Source: Hydra vulgaris (Eukaryota; Cnidaria; Hydrozoa; Anthoathecata; Hydridae). Taken from it: DNA of 64,000 nucleotides. This document shows, in pieces, positions 46,031 to 58,792 of this stretch. A model generated the notes under the pieces. It was given only the letters and a program-made list of their open reading frames with translations. It did not search any database and was not told the DNA's origin. The stretch is from positions 8,392,501-8,456,500 of the forward strand of contig NC_088931.1 in assembly GCF_038396675.1 (NCBI RefSeq), in the 5' to 3' direction. The position numbers were made by a program, and so were the translations under genes. Within the stretch, counting starts at the first letter, position 1. Each line of letters opens with the position of its first letter.

Positions 46031-46162
46031 TTAATATAACCTGCGGAATCCCCCTAGGTTCAGTTCTTGGACCTCTCCTTTTTTTAATTTATATAAATGA
46101 CTTGAATAATTCTTTAAAACTAACGAGCTTTATGTATGGAGATAATACAAGTTTATTCCTTT

Positions 46163-46840
46163 TAGCATGAGGTAACATAACATCTTTCAGGATATTTTTA
46201 TACATGAAACGGTCCATTATTCCATCGTTTCGATGTATTGGACCTAGACCGTTAGCAGAAAAACATCCCCAGACCATTACATTGCCTCCACTATGCTTCA
46301 CGTTCTTATGGCAGCAACGTAAATCAAGGCGTTTTCCGGCCGGTCGACGTACACGGCAAATGCCATCGCTCCCAATGATGTTGAACTTTGATTCATCACT
46401 GAACAGGACAGTTCGCCATTTCTGCACATTCCTGTCAATATGAGATGTAGCAAACAGGAGTCTTTTCTTCTGGTTTTTTAGTGAAACCAGTGGTTTCTTT
46501 GCAGGGCGTCGAGAAAACAATCCGGCTTCAACAGCACATCGTCTGATTGTTCGGTCTGATACAGGCAGCTCTAATTGTTTTTGTATCTCGACTGATGATA
46601 TTCAGAGATCCTTCTTGACGGATATGACGATCATAGAATCCTCTCTAGATGTGGTGGAACGCGGTCTTCCACCTTTGTTATCTGCTGCCAACTTCCCCGT
46701 AGAACGATATTTGGAACATAGTCTTGATACGGTCCATTTTTTCACGCGATACTTATCACAAATACTTTTTGTGACATTCCACTTACGTAATCACCAATGA
46801 TTTTCTTTCTTAGTTCCAATCCAAGACTGTAGGAGCCATT
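46163..46840 (-). pseudogene. Tc1-type transposase, C-terminal half missing
   Basis: The probable start is ATG-GCT-CCT-ACA at about 46840 (MAPTVLDWN). The frame 46520-46160 reads KKRLLFATSHIDRNVQKWRT, VLFSDESKFNIIGSDG (first D), GKRLDLRCCHKNVKHSGGNV, MVWGCFSANGLGP and ILKDVMLPHAKRN, then runs into LINE sequence. The second D and the E of the DD34E triad are absent. Stops and shifts damage the N-terminal paired-like domain. The junction at about 46160 lies inside the LINE reverse transcriptase. Confidence 0.8.
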
Positions 46841-46844
46841 TTTG

Positions 46845-47149
46845 CACTTGAAGTCATAAAAATAATAAAAATAAATAATCACGCTGATCAAGGCATGTTA
46901 CATTTACCTTGTGATTATACAATAATGCTCTGTGGAACACAACGTCTTGGTTGGATGTGGACTGTATTGATGTAATGAAACACTTGTTGTATTTCACTTC
47001 TTGTATTGATGTCCTTCGATAAAACACTTTGATAAAACTCACTTCAATAAACTGTCTTGATAATACTGACTGATTGACTTCCATATACTGACTGAATTAC
47101 ATGTCGATTTACATGTCTCTTAATAGTAAAATGAACCTGTGTGAACCTG
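46845..47149. other. Tc1 flank, no gene
   Basis: No gene. The repeated phrases (TTGATGTAATGAAACACTTG, CTTGTATTGATGTCC, AAACACTTTGATAAAACTC) suggest a low-grade tandem repeat of about 30-35 bp. Confidence 0.4.
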
Positions 47150-47280
47150 TTTTGGAAGATTCTAGATGCTTCTTTTCGATGCTTCTGGAAGCTTCTGGGT
47201 GTGTCTGGATGCTTCTGAATGTTTCTAGATACTTCTGGATGCTTCCAGATGCTTCTTCTGGAATCTTCTGGAACCTTCTG
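47150..47280. promoter_or_regulatory. Heat-shock-element-like array (TTCNNGAA repeats)
   Basis: A roughly 10-bp-periodic repeat of TTCTGGATGC. It contains a perfect five-unit HSE at 47256-47278 (TTC-tg-GAA-tc-TTC-tg-GAA-cc-TTC), a perfect three-unit HSE at 47183-47195 and GAAgaTTC at 47155-47162, with near-matches between. Alternating nGAAn units are the binding site of heat shock factor trimers. No adjacent host coding sequence is evident, so it may belong to a mobile element or be a simple repeat that fits the consensus by chance. Confidence 0.5.
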
Positions 47281-47575
47281 CATGCTTCCTTTAATTAATA
47301 AAAAATTTCCGTGACGTTAACACGGACCAGACTTAAGAAAATGAAACAAACCAAAAAAGTTGCACTTGTTTTGCCGCTGCAAAATGGCACTTGTCAACGA
47401 AATTCTGCCTGTGTGCTGTCACCTGTCAGCTGATTGCTCATGTCATGGCATGCTATGACTCCAGACTCCTGAACTGTTTGCTGTTGTAGTAAAGTTCGTT
47501 TCGTTTTTAAGACATGTAAAATTAGGAACACTTTTTAGCATTGTTCGATGTTGGTTGCAAATGTTTTGTCCAATA

Positions 47576-47576
<1 letters not shown>
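47281..47576. other. Less AT-rich gene-free stretch
   Basis: No gene. The base composition is more balanced than the surroundings, suggesting an inserted element, but I could not define ends. Confidence 0.35.

Positions 47577-47672
<96 letters not shown>
47577..47672. repeat. (TA)n microsatellite
   Basis: A nearly pure TA array abutting the 3' end of the LINE on its right. Confidence 0.97.
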
Positions 47673-47689
47673 AAATAATTAGAGATTAA

Positions 47690-50600
47690 AGTGTCATTAC
47701 TTACAACAATCACAATAGTGATGAAGTAATTCAGAAGCACTAAAACAAGTTGGCTATGAGTTTGAAAAAGCGTTTATAAAAAGTTCATATTTTAGTCTTT
47801 TTTTAAATGTGTCTAAAGACGTTCAGTTTCGCGTGTTCATAGATAAACCATTCCAAATTCGAGGAGCAGTCATACAAAAAGAATTTGAGTCCAGAGAAGT
47901 TTTTTGTTGACGACGTGTAAGTTGACAACTGTCTAATGATGTAGTATTTTGTTTTAAAGTTTGGACTTCTAGGAGTTTAAATAAACATGCAGGAGATTTA
48001 GATAATAAAATTTTATATGTGATAACTGATTTCTTATAGATTATTCTTTGATTTATTGGTAACTAATGAAGAGATTTCAGCAATATTTTTAAATTTAAAT
48101 GAATACGAGAATGGAAAACGATTCGAGAATTTTTTGAGTTCGTTGACTCTTTTGAAATCGTTGGAGTTTTTTAATATTATTTTGATAAGTACCAGATAAA
48201 AGACTGTTACAATAGTCAAGCTGAGAGTTAACAATGCCACATGCAATTGTATTTGCAACTTCGTTAGTCAGATATGGACGAATGTGGCGAAGTGCACAAA
48301 TATGGTAATTGCAGGATTTAATAGTGTTGTTTATGTGCTTGTCCATAGAGAGCGATGAATCTAGGATGACACCAAGGATTTTTACTGAATTTATCGTAGT
48401 TAGTGTTGTTCCAGAAAAAACAACTTTTGAATCATTTTTATGCTTGCTAATTTGTTTTCTAGATCCAAATAAAACAGGTTCTGTTTTATTTGGGTTGAGC
48501 AGAAGTCCATTTTCTAGAAACCACTTTGTTACTGCATTAGCCCACACATTGATTTCATTAATGCTATCTATGCCTGGGTTGATGACAGTTTAAAGTTGGG
48601 TATCATCAGCATATTGATGATGATTGGTACCGAGTTTAGCTATAATACGATATATAGGTAAAGCAAACATGGAAAATAGAAATGGGTCTAATATATGGTA
48701 TTCCTGTTGAACTTGCTATTGGTCTAGATTTTGTTGATACAATAGAAACAAAAGATTTTCGAGAGTGAAAGCATGATGTCAGCCATTTTAGCGCAATATC
48801 TGTGACACCAAATTCATCTTTAATACGGGAAATCAGCAGGCTGTGATCAATTGTATCAAATGCTGAAGATATGTCCAGAGATAGGAGAATAGTGTTCAAA
48901 GCGTCATCAATGTTTAGCAGGATGTCATTGCATATCTTTAATGGTGCTGTTTTGGTTGAGTGATTCGATCTAAAACCAGATTGTAAAGAATTGAAGTTAA
49001 TAGATGAAGTTACGTGTGGAAGAAGACGAGATAACGCAAGCTTTTTAAGAATTTCGGAAATTGTATTGAGATTTGATATTGGGCGTAGATTTGATAAGTC
49101 AAATTCTGCTAGTCCTGATTTTTTGGGAATTGGTGTTATTTAAGCAACTTTATATGAGGCTGGGAAAATTCCAGATTTGAATGAGAGGTCAGCAAGGTGA
49201 GCTATAATTGGACTAAAAAGTTCTGAACAAGATTTAAGAATGTATGTTGGAATAATATCAAGTGGCGATATCTTAGGTTTGAGAGCTTTAATTATTTTTG
49301 TCACATCTGTAGGTGTGACTGTACCAAATGTTGTTAAAATATTTACCAGGGTATGTAACTCTAAGATGAATTTAGATTTTGGGTTTTTTGCAAGCCTTTC
49401 CTGGATAGTATTTTTTATACTTTCAAGTTTGTGTATGAAATATTGACTTATTATATTGCATTTTGCTTCTGGTATTGTGTTTTTAGTTTTAGAACTATTT
49501 GAATGTAGTAATTTCTTGGCAGTATTACATGTTTCTTTCTGATTACCATATGCTGAATTTAGTTTTGCCTTATAATGATTACATCTGGATTAATGAATTG
49601 CTGCTGATGACTCACGGCATGCAATTCGATATAGTTTTTTATCTGATAAGCTTCCAGTTTTTTTATAACAACGCTCCAGTTTACGACGTCTCCAGTTTAC
49701 GATTTTTTTATTCTTGGCATCTGAAGATAACCATTTATCATCATGTTTACCATGTCGCATTGAATATTTCCGAATGGGTGCTAAATGATCTAGAACACTT
49801 GCTATATTTGCTCTTATTTGTTCAGCATAATCATTCACATTGTTTTCAGGTGATAAGCAACATGGCATTACTTGCAATTCTTTTATAAAGCATGACAAGT
49901 TTAGTTTTCTAAAGTTTCATTTTGAAAACCAAACAGTTTTAATATTTGAAGGTTGATGATAAAGTGCAACCCGAATCATATAGTGATCTGAAATACCCTC
50001 ATCAGTTACTTGAATATTGTTGACTGAAATGTCATCATGTCGATTTATTACTAGATCAAGCAAGTTGGCTATACCGGTAGTAGTCGATATGCGAGTTGAA
50101 GATTGAACTCTTTGTATCATGTTGTAGGTCTCTAGAATCTCAGTAAGTCTTGGATTGCAGGTTGTTGGAGTAGTACCTGGGCAGTTAAAGTCACTACACA
50201 GAAGTATTTATCCAGATAATATTTGAAGTTCTTCTTGTAGATCAGATAATTCGAAAAAGGAAATACTAGTTGGAATGATTGAATTTGATCGGTAAATAGC
50301 AATAATATTGTAGATATTATTTGCCAAATTTAGTTTGGCAGATGTACGTTCATAAGACAGGCAGGTAGACAATAACGAGAGTGGTTTGATATTTAATTTG
50401 TCCCGGTATATTATTGCAACGCCTCCTCCACAATGATCTGATTGACAGTACTGAATTGTTTTAAAACCTGTTGGGGCCATATCTTCTTGAATTGCAGTAG
50501 GGTCGTCTGACTTTATCCAAGTTTCAGTGAGTATAAAAATATCTAAAGAATGATTATGCACTATATCATGAATGAAAGCAGATTTTTTTATTGCAGATTG

Positions 50601-50940
50601 AACATTTTGTATACCCAAGTTTAATGTAGAGGATCTTTTAATTTTTATATGTAAATTATGCTGATTTAATTTCAATCTATTTGAGTTCACCTGATCGTAT
50701 ACCCCAATAAGTTTTTTTTCCATTGTGCACATTGTATCGTTGCCTCCCATTTATTCCCTCAACTTCATGAGCAATTTCTGCGTTTCTAGTATTTCTAACT
50801 TTTCTGAGTTCACTGTCGAACAATCTCTCGTTTGCGGTTTTGTCTTTGTTAATAAAGATATTTTTGAAGTTAATATTATCATTTAACTTTTTGGAATTTT
50901 TAATTAAAAAATTTTGAGTTTCTTTGTTTTCCATTTCAAC
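47690..50940 (-). pseudogene. L2-like LINE, near full length, degraded
   Basis: From the minus-strand 5' end: a short K/N-rich segment (50934-50677), then endonuclease motifs NLGIQNVQSAIKKSAFIHDI, DIFILTETWIKSDDPTAIQE and DHCGGGVAIIYRDKL (50640-50390), LYSDFNCPG (about 50190, the catalytic DFN), LLDLVINRHDD and DEGISDHYMIRVAL (about 50050-49960). The linker 49898-49590 contains HGKHDDKWLSSDAKNKKIVN. Reverse transcriptase: LLSLDISSAFDTIDHSLLIS, SSTGIPYIRPISIF (a damaged G-V-P-Q-G-S), QYADDTQL (about 48610), LLLNPNKTEPVLFGSRKQIS and NSQLDYCNSLLSGTY. A thumb remnant lies at 47950-47800. Numerous stops and shifts. The motif set resembles L2-type elements. Confidence 0.8.
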
Positions 50941-51509
50941 TAAGATGAGGTCAGGTGGTCCTTCTGGTCATTTAGTATTTTTAGTTAGTCGAATTATTCT
51001 TGTATATGGAAAAAAAGACATCTAAACTTTTTACAGTATTTGTGTTAATAAGGTTAATATATATACTAAGGAGGTAATCCACTGTTGTTCAGGGTGGTAA
51101 CCCTCCTACAAAAGACATCAAGAGGTAATCCGTTGTTATTCAACGTGGTAGCTCGGTGTACCTGGGAGGTAATTTCAAACTTTAACAAATATTTAAAAAA
51201 ATACAATATGTTCTGTAATAATTTATTTTCATTAACTTTATGATATTAGTTACGCTAGGATTTTTTATTAAACATCCAGACATACTTTTTCATCCCTTTT
51301 TTAAGTTTAAAAAACAGCTTACATTACAGCCAAGGTACACTACTGGTTATGTACCTTGGAAGTATGTATTTTGTACCTTGGAGGTATTATTGTTTTAACA
51401 GATTAAGTACTCAACATGATAGAAATTTGATATAATGTTTACTTATAGGATAATTTGACTTCACATCAGAGATAATATTAATCTATCTAGTTAGATTTAT
51501 AATCTAAAA
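50941..51509. other. Gene-free region with small direct repeats
   Basis: No gene. A GGTAATCC...TGTT(G/A)TTCA...GTGGTA unit occurs at 51071-51101 and 51123-51153 (period 52 bp), and GTACCTTGGA(A/G)GTA recurs near 51350-51385. Confidence 0.5.
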
Positions 51510-52230
51510 ATGGATTCAAACCAAATAATTAATTTTAAACCAAGTTCATTTAACTTTTTTCAAACTAATGATTTTATACTTGATAATGATTCCGATTCTG
51601 ACTTAAATTATTTTAGCAAAGCAGGTGCTCTTCAAAACTGCTCATACTTTTATATAAATGAAATGAAAGACTTTCTCCAGCGGTATTTATTTAATGTTGT
51701 TCATTATAATATCAGAAGCTTAAAAAAAATTTCGAAAATTTGTATGTTAACTTAAAGGAAACATTACATAATTTTAGCATTATATGCATCACAGAGACTT
51801 GATGTAGCTCTGAAGATATAAAAAATTCAAACCTCCACCTTTCAGATTTTAATATAATTTCTTTAGCGCGTAAAACTAAAATGCAAGGTGGTGGTGTTCT
51901 TTTTTACATTAATGAATCATTAATAGGCCTGATTTAACTGTTTCTGATTACGATAAAGAGATTTTGACTATTGAAATTATAATCCAAAATTCTGAAAATA
52001 TAATTTTAAGTTGTTGTTATCGCCCACCATCTAGCGTAATAGAAAATTTTAATGAATTTCTGCAAAATGATATAATTAAAAAAGGTATACATGAAAAGAA
52101 ATTCAACTACATAATTGGTGATTTTAATTTAAACTGCTACGATTACCACGCTAACAACAATATTTAAAAATTTTGAAATAATATTTTTAAAAATGGAGCG
52201 ATACCGTGAATAAACCTTAGACCATTAAAA
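51510..52230 (+). pseudogene. LINE endonuclease-domain fragment
   Basis: The frame begins at an ATG and reads FNVVHYNIRSLKK (51690), then after shifts SIICITET (51775), TKMQGGGVLFYINESLI (51880), LSCCYRPPSSVIENFNEFL and YIIGDFNLNCYDYHAN (52110), ending NNIFKNGAIP near 52205. These are APE-type endonuclease motifs of a CR1-like LINE (E-T, G-G-G-V, Y-R-P-P, G-D-F-N). No reverse transcriptase follows, so the copy is truncated on its 3' side near the P-like element. Confidence 0.8.
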
Positions 52231-52578
52231 ACTATAGACGCGGCTTTTTGAAATTGATTGAAGCCAAACTTTTTGCGCATATACGTCACTTTGTGGCAAA
52301 AACGCGAATAATGTCGGATTTTAGTATAAAATAGAATTTTGTTTATGTAGGATTTTAGTTCAAAATATTTAGGAAATTTTTTTCTACTGAAAAAAAAATA
52401 TTAAAAATATTTTGAATACTTTCTTTTAAAGAATAAAAACATTTATTACTATGTTTTTTTTTATTTTTTACTCAATTAAAACACTCGATTTGAATAGACA
52501 GTAAAAATATAAAAAAGTTTCATATATATATTTATTGACCACAAAATAAAATACTTTTAGTTAATTTATTTCGAAATT
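52231..52578. other. Gene-free AT-rich flank of the P-like element
   Basis: No gene recognised; probably the 3' untranslated and terminal part of the P-like transposon. Terminal inverted repeats were not identified. Confidence 0.4.
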
Positions 52579-55259
52579 TTAACAATCTTTATTCAAATTA
52601 TCTCCTTGGTGGTATAATCTAACGTTACAATAATAAAAGCTTATCATTTTGACTAAATTAACCAAATGATTAGATTGAACATCATTATCAAACATATGTT
52701 CTCTGTTATCAATAAAAATAGAGCTACGAACACTGATTAGAACATTAATAATTAACTTTGTTATTAAATGTTTTTGAAACAACCTCTTTTCTTCCTTAAA
52801 AATTCTGATTTCGCTTTCTGCAACTTTACATATGTGAATAACATCTTTGGAGGGTTGAACCAAGCATAGTTTAATGTCACTGTAATTCTTTTTTTTAATT
52901 AATGTTGAAGTTGGGATTTGTGATTGAATTAAGGTTAAGCAAATGTCACAATCTCAAACTTTTTTAATTTTTTTTACAACAAATCCAGCAATATATTCCA
53001 CAACATCACTAACATATAATGATAAACTTCTTGAATAACTTAAACTATTTACAGCATACTCATGGTCATCACACATTTTTTCTTTATCAAAATCTTCAAA
53101 AAGCTGATGATCAATTGTTTTCATTTTAATATCTTTAGAAGAACTCATTGCCAAAATTATTGATGGTGCCTGTTCAATACAATTGGCCTGAGAAGAACCT
53201 GAAACACTTGTATGAATCAACAATTTTTTGAAGGCAGCTTGAAACTGTTTTGCTGTGGGATTATTATTATATCCTCCATGGCTCCTTAAAGCACTGAAAA
53301 AAACTTCCAAATGGTCTTGAGATTTATAAGCTGAAATATACCTAAGACTATAATTACCATTTTGAACATAATAATTCCATATTCCCATATATGATTTTAT
53401 AGGCTTACAATCATCCCAATAAAACCATTTTTACTTTGACTTAAATGCAGAGGTTCTCCATTTTTAGCACATTTAAGTGTTATTAAATACTCTATTGATT
53501 CTTTAATTTTTTTGAAAATAGTTTCTTTAATATAATGTTGTAAACTAGACTTGAAATTCTTTGCTAACAAATTTCTGCTATTTAAGATATAAAAAATTAT
53601 ATTAATATAAAGCTATTTTAGATTATAAAAAATGTTATTAATAGCAATAATGAATCTTTCTGTTGCTTTGCTGTCTTCAAAATCCTTCAAGTGCTGACTT
53701 TCTCGTAAATATTCTATTGCATTTCCAACTTTTTAACTGAATGTCTGTGCAGCTAGCTTGACTTTCATTTTTTCTTGAAACCAATTTATATGTCTCTTTG
53801 TAATTTTTGTCGCTAAATGAAGGCCTTCTTTTTCTTGAATAGTTACTAATTTTTCAATAAAATCCCATTTTATTGGTTCATTATTACTATCAAACATTAT
53901 TTTGTGCAAACCTAATGTATTTCTTATAAGTTTTAACATGTGCGGAGGATCCATGAAAATAAAAATTGGTTTTTTTATAACTGGATGTGGAAAGTATGTA
54001 CTAACATTTGTTGAAGCACCATCAAAAGTTAAACTTGTTATAGTAACGCCAGCTTCTTCTAATATTTTTAAACACATTTTTACTAAGTTACTTTTTTGAA
54101 CTCCTGAGATTCCATTAATTAAAAAGTAGCCTATTGGTAGCTTCCACGCATTGTTTAAGCTATTAATCAAAAACACAATTGCTTCTTTTGCTTCAACTTC
54201 AGAATCGCTTTGAAGTTCAGAACCTATATCAACATACCTAAAATTATAGTTAAATTTTTTTTGATTAAACAAACTAAAATTGTACTTATATATAACTGTA
54301 TTAACACAACCTACCCTGAAAACTTGTCACCATCCCATTCTATTTTTTTATGAATTGCCATTTCATCAATCATTAATGAGCAGATACATGATTTTCCTTT
54401 TTCTTTTAGTTCTGCTACTTTCAGTTTTAAGACCTTAATTGATTCAGATTAAAATCCAGGTTCGCTTGTGACTTTTTGATACCATTTTTGAAGTGTTCTT
54501 GGATGAGAAAGCATTTTAGTAAATGTTTTTCTGATATATGAATAAGCTCTAGGAGAATAAAAATTTAGGGTAAGAGCAAAGCTTTTCAACTCCATTGGAT
54601 ATTCTTTAGTGCATTTGGATTTTAGTAACTGTTTAAAAACAGTTTTTGTAGAAGCAGGCATTGTGTCCTACAAAAAATTAAATAATTTTAAAATATCTAA
54701 GAAATTATTACCTATACCTAATTAAAATTTTGAATGGAAAGTTCACATAGATTATTACTTTATATTTTTAGTAAATATCACTTACAGAAAGCTTAAGGGA
54801 GGATTCTTCGTCAATCATTTGCATTTCCTTCAAATGTTTAAGTAATGATTGTAAGTTAGATACTCTTTTGTGAAGTCGCCGATTATGTTGATGCAAAATT
54901 TTAATTTTTTTTTCTTGCTTTGAAAATAATTTTAATGCTATATTAAAAGACTGATGTTTTTTAAAATCACTCAGGTAACATTTTCTCCTTTTTAGAGGAG
55001 GCTCTAAGGCTGTTTTTTTTTAATTCCTAAAGGTATTGCAGCTCTGTCTTTTAGCTCTGTCTAAGGAGGCTGTTTCCAGGGTAGTTTTAGATGAAGTATA
55101 ATCTTTTATTGTTTTGATATTAATTTCACTCTCACTTGTGATTTTTCTTTTAGCTGGAGGTTTTCTAGGTTTAATTTTCTTCACCAAACTACTTGGAAAA
55201 TTAAAAACACTTGGTATAGCTAAAAAAAGAACTTTTAAGTTTAAAACAACAAATAACAT
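52579..55259 (-). pseudogene. P-element/THAP9-like transposase, inactivated
   Basis: In order: LFLAIPSVFNFPS (the A-V/I-P-S-F end of a THAP zinc finger; its first part is missing), a basic region, a coiled coil/leucine zipper (54985-54795), then PMELKSFALTLNFYSPRAYS, HPRTLQKWYQKV, SLMIDEMAIHKKIEWDGDKF (first D), YVDIGSELQSDSE, SLTFDGASTNVS (second D), MDPPHMLKLIRNT (the D(2)H), KITKRHINWFQEKMKVKLAA, SQDHLEVFFSALRSHGGYNN and SDVVEYIAGFVVKKIKK. A C-terminal segment (PSKDVIHICKVAES) ends at 52579. GT-AG junctions fit at about 54785/54666 and 54310/54243. In-frame stops follow SEPGF (54449), AAQTFS (53733) and KKIKKV (52954), with a frameshift near 53400. Confidence 0.85.
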
Positions 55260-55505
55260 TTATATATAATTATTAATTAAAACATTTTAAACAAATATCA
55301 GCATTAAATCAAAACATATGCTAGGATTAATCAATAATTGGCCAAAATTGCAGAAATCCAAAATAAAAATACCATTGAGTCGTTAATAATAGTAATAGTA
55401 GACAACAAAAACTATTATTATGACATAATAATATGACTTAATATGACTACTATGTATAAATATGATAAGCCATTTATCTTTCATCATAATTTAATAAAAG
55501 ATAAA

Positions 55506-55545
55506 TATTTATCATGTATATAATCGATTATATACATGATAAATA
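55506..55545. repeat. 40-bp perfect palindrome
   Basis: TATTTATCATGTATATAATC followed immediately by its exact reverse complement, centred at 55525/55526. Such a sequence could form a cruciform. Confidence 0.95.
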
Positions 55546-55574
55546 GATGATTAATCATTCATGATAAATTATGA

Positions 55575-55577
<3 letters not shown>

Positions 55578-55633
<56 letters not shown>
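55578..55633. repeat. (TA)n microsatellite
   Basis: A pure TA array of about 28 units. Confidence 0.97.
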
Positions 55634-55638
<5 letters not shown>

Positions 55639-55821
55639 GTTTATATTTTTTTAAATTATATTAAATATGATAATATTTAGTCATATTAAATAATCAATAG
55701 ATAAATAACATCATAGTAATCATATTAAATTATTTTTTATTTAAAATAAACTCTTACTCATGAAATCATATATCTGCCCCGGCTTTATGTCTTTCTGTGC
55801 AGTTATATGCACAGCAAGAAT

Positions 55822-55890
55822 CAGCGCCGTACCAAGGGCGGGGCCAGCCGGGCCGCGGCCTGAGGCGCCAAAATTGGGAGGGCGCAAAAC
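55822..55890 (+). other. GC-rich hAT-type terminus, solo
   Basis: CAGCGCCGTACCAAGGGCGG and the following GGCCTGAGGCGCCAAAATTG stand out as GC-rich in AT-rich surroundings and resemble termini I associate with some hAT elements (CAG...GGCGCC). No transposase or opposite end is in the window. Confidence 0.35.
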
Positions 55891-56362
55891 TCCCCAAATT
55901 AATTTATTTATTTTCACATTATGAAACTAATTTGCGTGGCGTCACTTTTATGTTGATAAGAAAATTAATTAAAATTGCGCCTCCTGACGAACTTTAAAAT
56001 AAAAGCTCATTTACTAGGGTTGTTCGCCGTAAACAAAAACTTACGAAAATTTCGCATTTTTATCTTCCGTATTTCAAGTTGTTATTGCGGAAGTTGTTCT
56101 TTCGCAAATTCACCTTCCGTAATGCGTTATACGAAAAAAATAAATAATAGTTATTCCGTAATAGCTCTTTACGAAAAGAAACTTGCGAAACAAATCATTT
56201 CGAAAGAATATTTGCGAAACAGTTCCTTACGGAAGGAGCGTTTCGGAATGTGCGCTTACGGAATAAACTCGAAAGTATTCATTAAACTGTTATACAAAAA
56301 AATATTATTATTTATTATTTAAATAAAATAATGTTGTTAAGTGATTCTTCAATAGTTTTTAC

Positions 56363-57260
<898 letters not shown>

Positions 57261-58284
57261 TTCCTCCGCAACATGTCCCTATCCCAGTGTTTACATGCAT
57301 TAATATTTATCAAGTACCGACTTTGGTTCACTTCCGACATTCGGTTGTTTATTGTCTTTGGCTTTTCAGAAATGGAGGTTTACTATTTATATTCTTATAC
57401 ATAAAAACTTAGTAAAATATTTGGTTCCATTACATTTTATGTCAATTTATCACTAATTTTTAGACTATCTACAGCTCTAAAACTTTCAGCGCTTGTATAA
57501 TCCTGGTGAGCTTCTATGTTTAAATTTTTTTCCCGGGGCAAAGACTCGGGAAAGGGTTGTATTTTACGTACCCGCTTTTTTGCTGCAAAATCTTGCAACT
57601 AAATTTTTACTGCTCTCCAAAATAGCCAGAGCTTTAAAACTTTCAGCGGTTGTATAGTTCCAATAACGTTGGGATGTTGAAAATTGTGGGGGAGGGGAGG
57701 ATCAAATTTAAAGAGTACGTACTTTATGGAGTAGTTATTTTTTAGGATTGACTACATGACCTATATCTTTTTTTGATTTCAACGACAGCATTGTTTCCCA
57801 ATCACGCAATTTTATTCGTATAAAACCGTTTCTTTTTTTCCATTAACTTACTGACTCAGGGGCTAATTAACTGCTCTCTCACAACTTCGGGTAAGTAATG
57901 AATATAAAGAAAGGAACAGGAGAAAAACTGCCTTTGAGTTAAGCTAACGACAAGTTTACATTAAAAATTAGTTCGATAACGACCCTTTTTTTTTAACCGA
58001 TTTACTATTTGAGGCAAACCTACATGATCCCAAACAAATGACTTACATGCTCTAAATTTTCTTTTTTCCCTCAAAATGGGAAAGTTTATGTTGTTCAAGT
58101 TATGTTCACTATTTAACTCTTGTTCATTGAAAGACATTTTTAGTATATCTTATGAAAGTCTAGGTTTATTTATAAAAATTTACTAACTGAAACATATCAA
58201 TAATTATTATAATAATTAGTATTTTAGTTACCTAGCTAATCATACGTATTTGATTCATAAAACGTATTTAAATATTTTTAATAT
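57261..58284. other. Interior of the hAT-type element, no gene
   Basis: No open frame of note. TCTAAAACTTTCAGCGCTTG (near 57477) and TTTAAAACTTTCAGCGGTTG (near 57631) mark a diverged tandem repeat of about 155 bp. Confidence 0.55.
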
Positions 58285-58792
58285 GCCGCGTTTCGTAAGT
58301 GCTTTTCCGTAATGAAGTTGTTTCGCAAGTTTCAGTGCGAAAGAGTTTCGTTTCGAAAGAAATTTGGTTTTTTATCATTATTTCAAAAAATAAAACCTTA
58401 AAATATTCATATGTTGCAATACTGAAAATAAAATTTTATTATAAACATTTTGGTATACAAAAAATTTAATTTTTACAATTATATCAGTTTGGCCAACAAA
58501 ATTTTGTTATAGACTCCGAAACGTCGTTTAGCGAAATAGCTCATTTCGCAAGTGCGACTTGCGTAAGCCCTATTTTCGTATGTTGCAAAATAGTTTTGTT
58601 TCGTAATTCAACTTGCGGAAGACAACATTTCGAAAGAAGCATTTGCGAAATGAACATCGGCGGTTTTTTTTGTTTTGTAAAATTCGGTACGAAAAAAGAA
58701 AATTCCTTATTCTCAATATCCTTCCGAAAGAATTTTATTTTTCCGGAATTGTACGAAACATTCCGGTTAACAACTCTATCATTTACCAAACA

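Larger units (their letters stand above)
42950..46165 (+). pseudogene. CR1-like reverse transcriptase, split by Kolobok-like element
   Basis: Fragments read SSELMFDEFERVFKPVKKIK (about 42980), SVLSTFSKILEKS (about 43215), TLGILIELSKAFDTVDHHIL and WFKSYLSNRKQFVPFNNDY up to TTFL at 43560. After the insertion the frame continues NITCGIPLGSVLGPLLFLIY, INDLNNSLKLTSFMYGDNTS. The catalytic box is altered (FMYGDN for F/Y-A-D-D). The fragment stops at about 46160, where Tc1 sequence begins. It resembles the LINE at 10505-14745. Confidence 0.8.
55260..55821. other. Gene-free region, palindrome and TA array
   Basis: The missing start of the THAP domain was not found here. The stretch holds the 40-bp palindrome (55506-55545) and a TA array (55578-55633). 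Confidence 0.5.

Noticed and set aside
46031-46034. piggyBac assignment for the 43565-46030 element because of TTAA
   Set aside because: The transposase has GTWQKRG, GNGDSS and CVGHYQKR motifs of the Kolobok/Mutator-like type, not piggyBac.
49499-49888. 129-residue hydrophobic plus-strand frame
   Set aside because: Antisense to recognisable LINE linker sequence (HGKHDDKWLSSDA), so a shadow.
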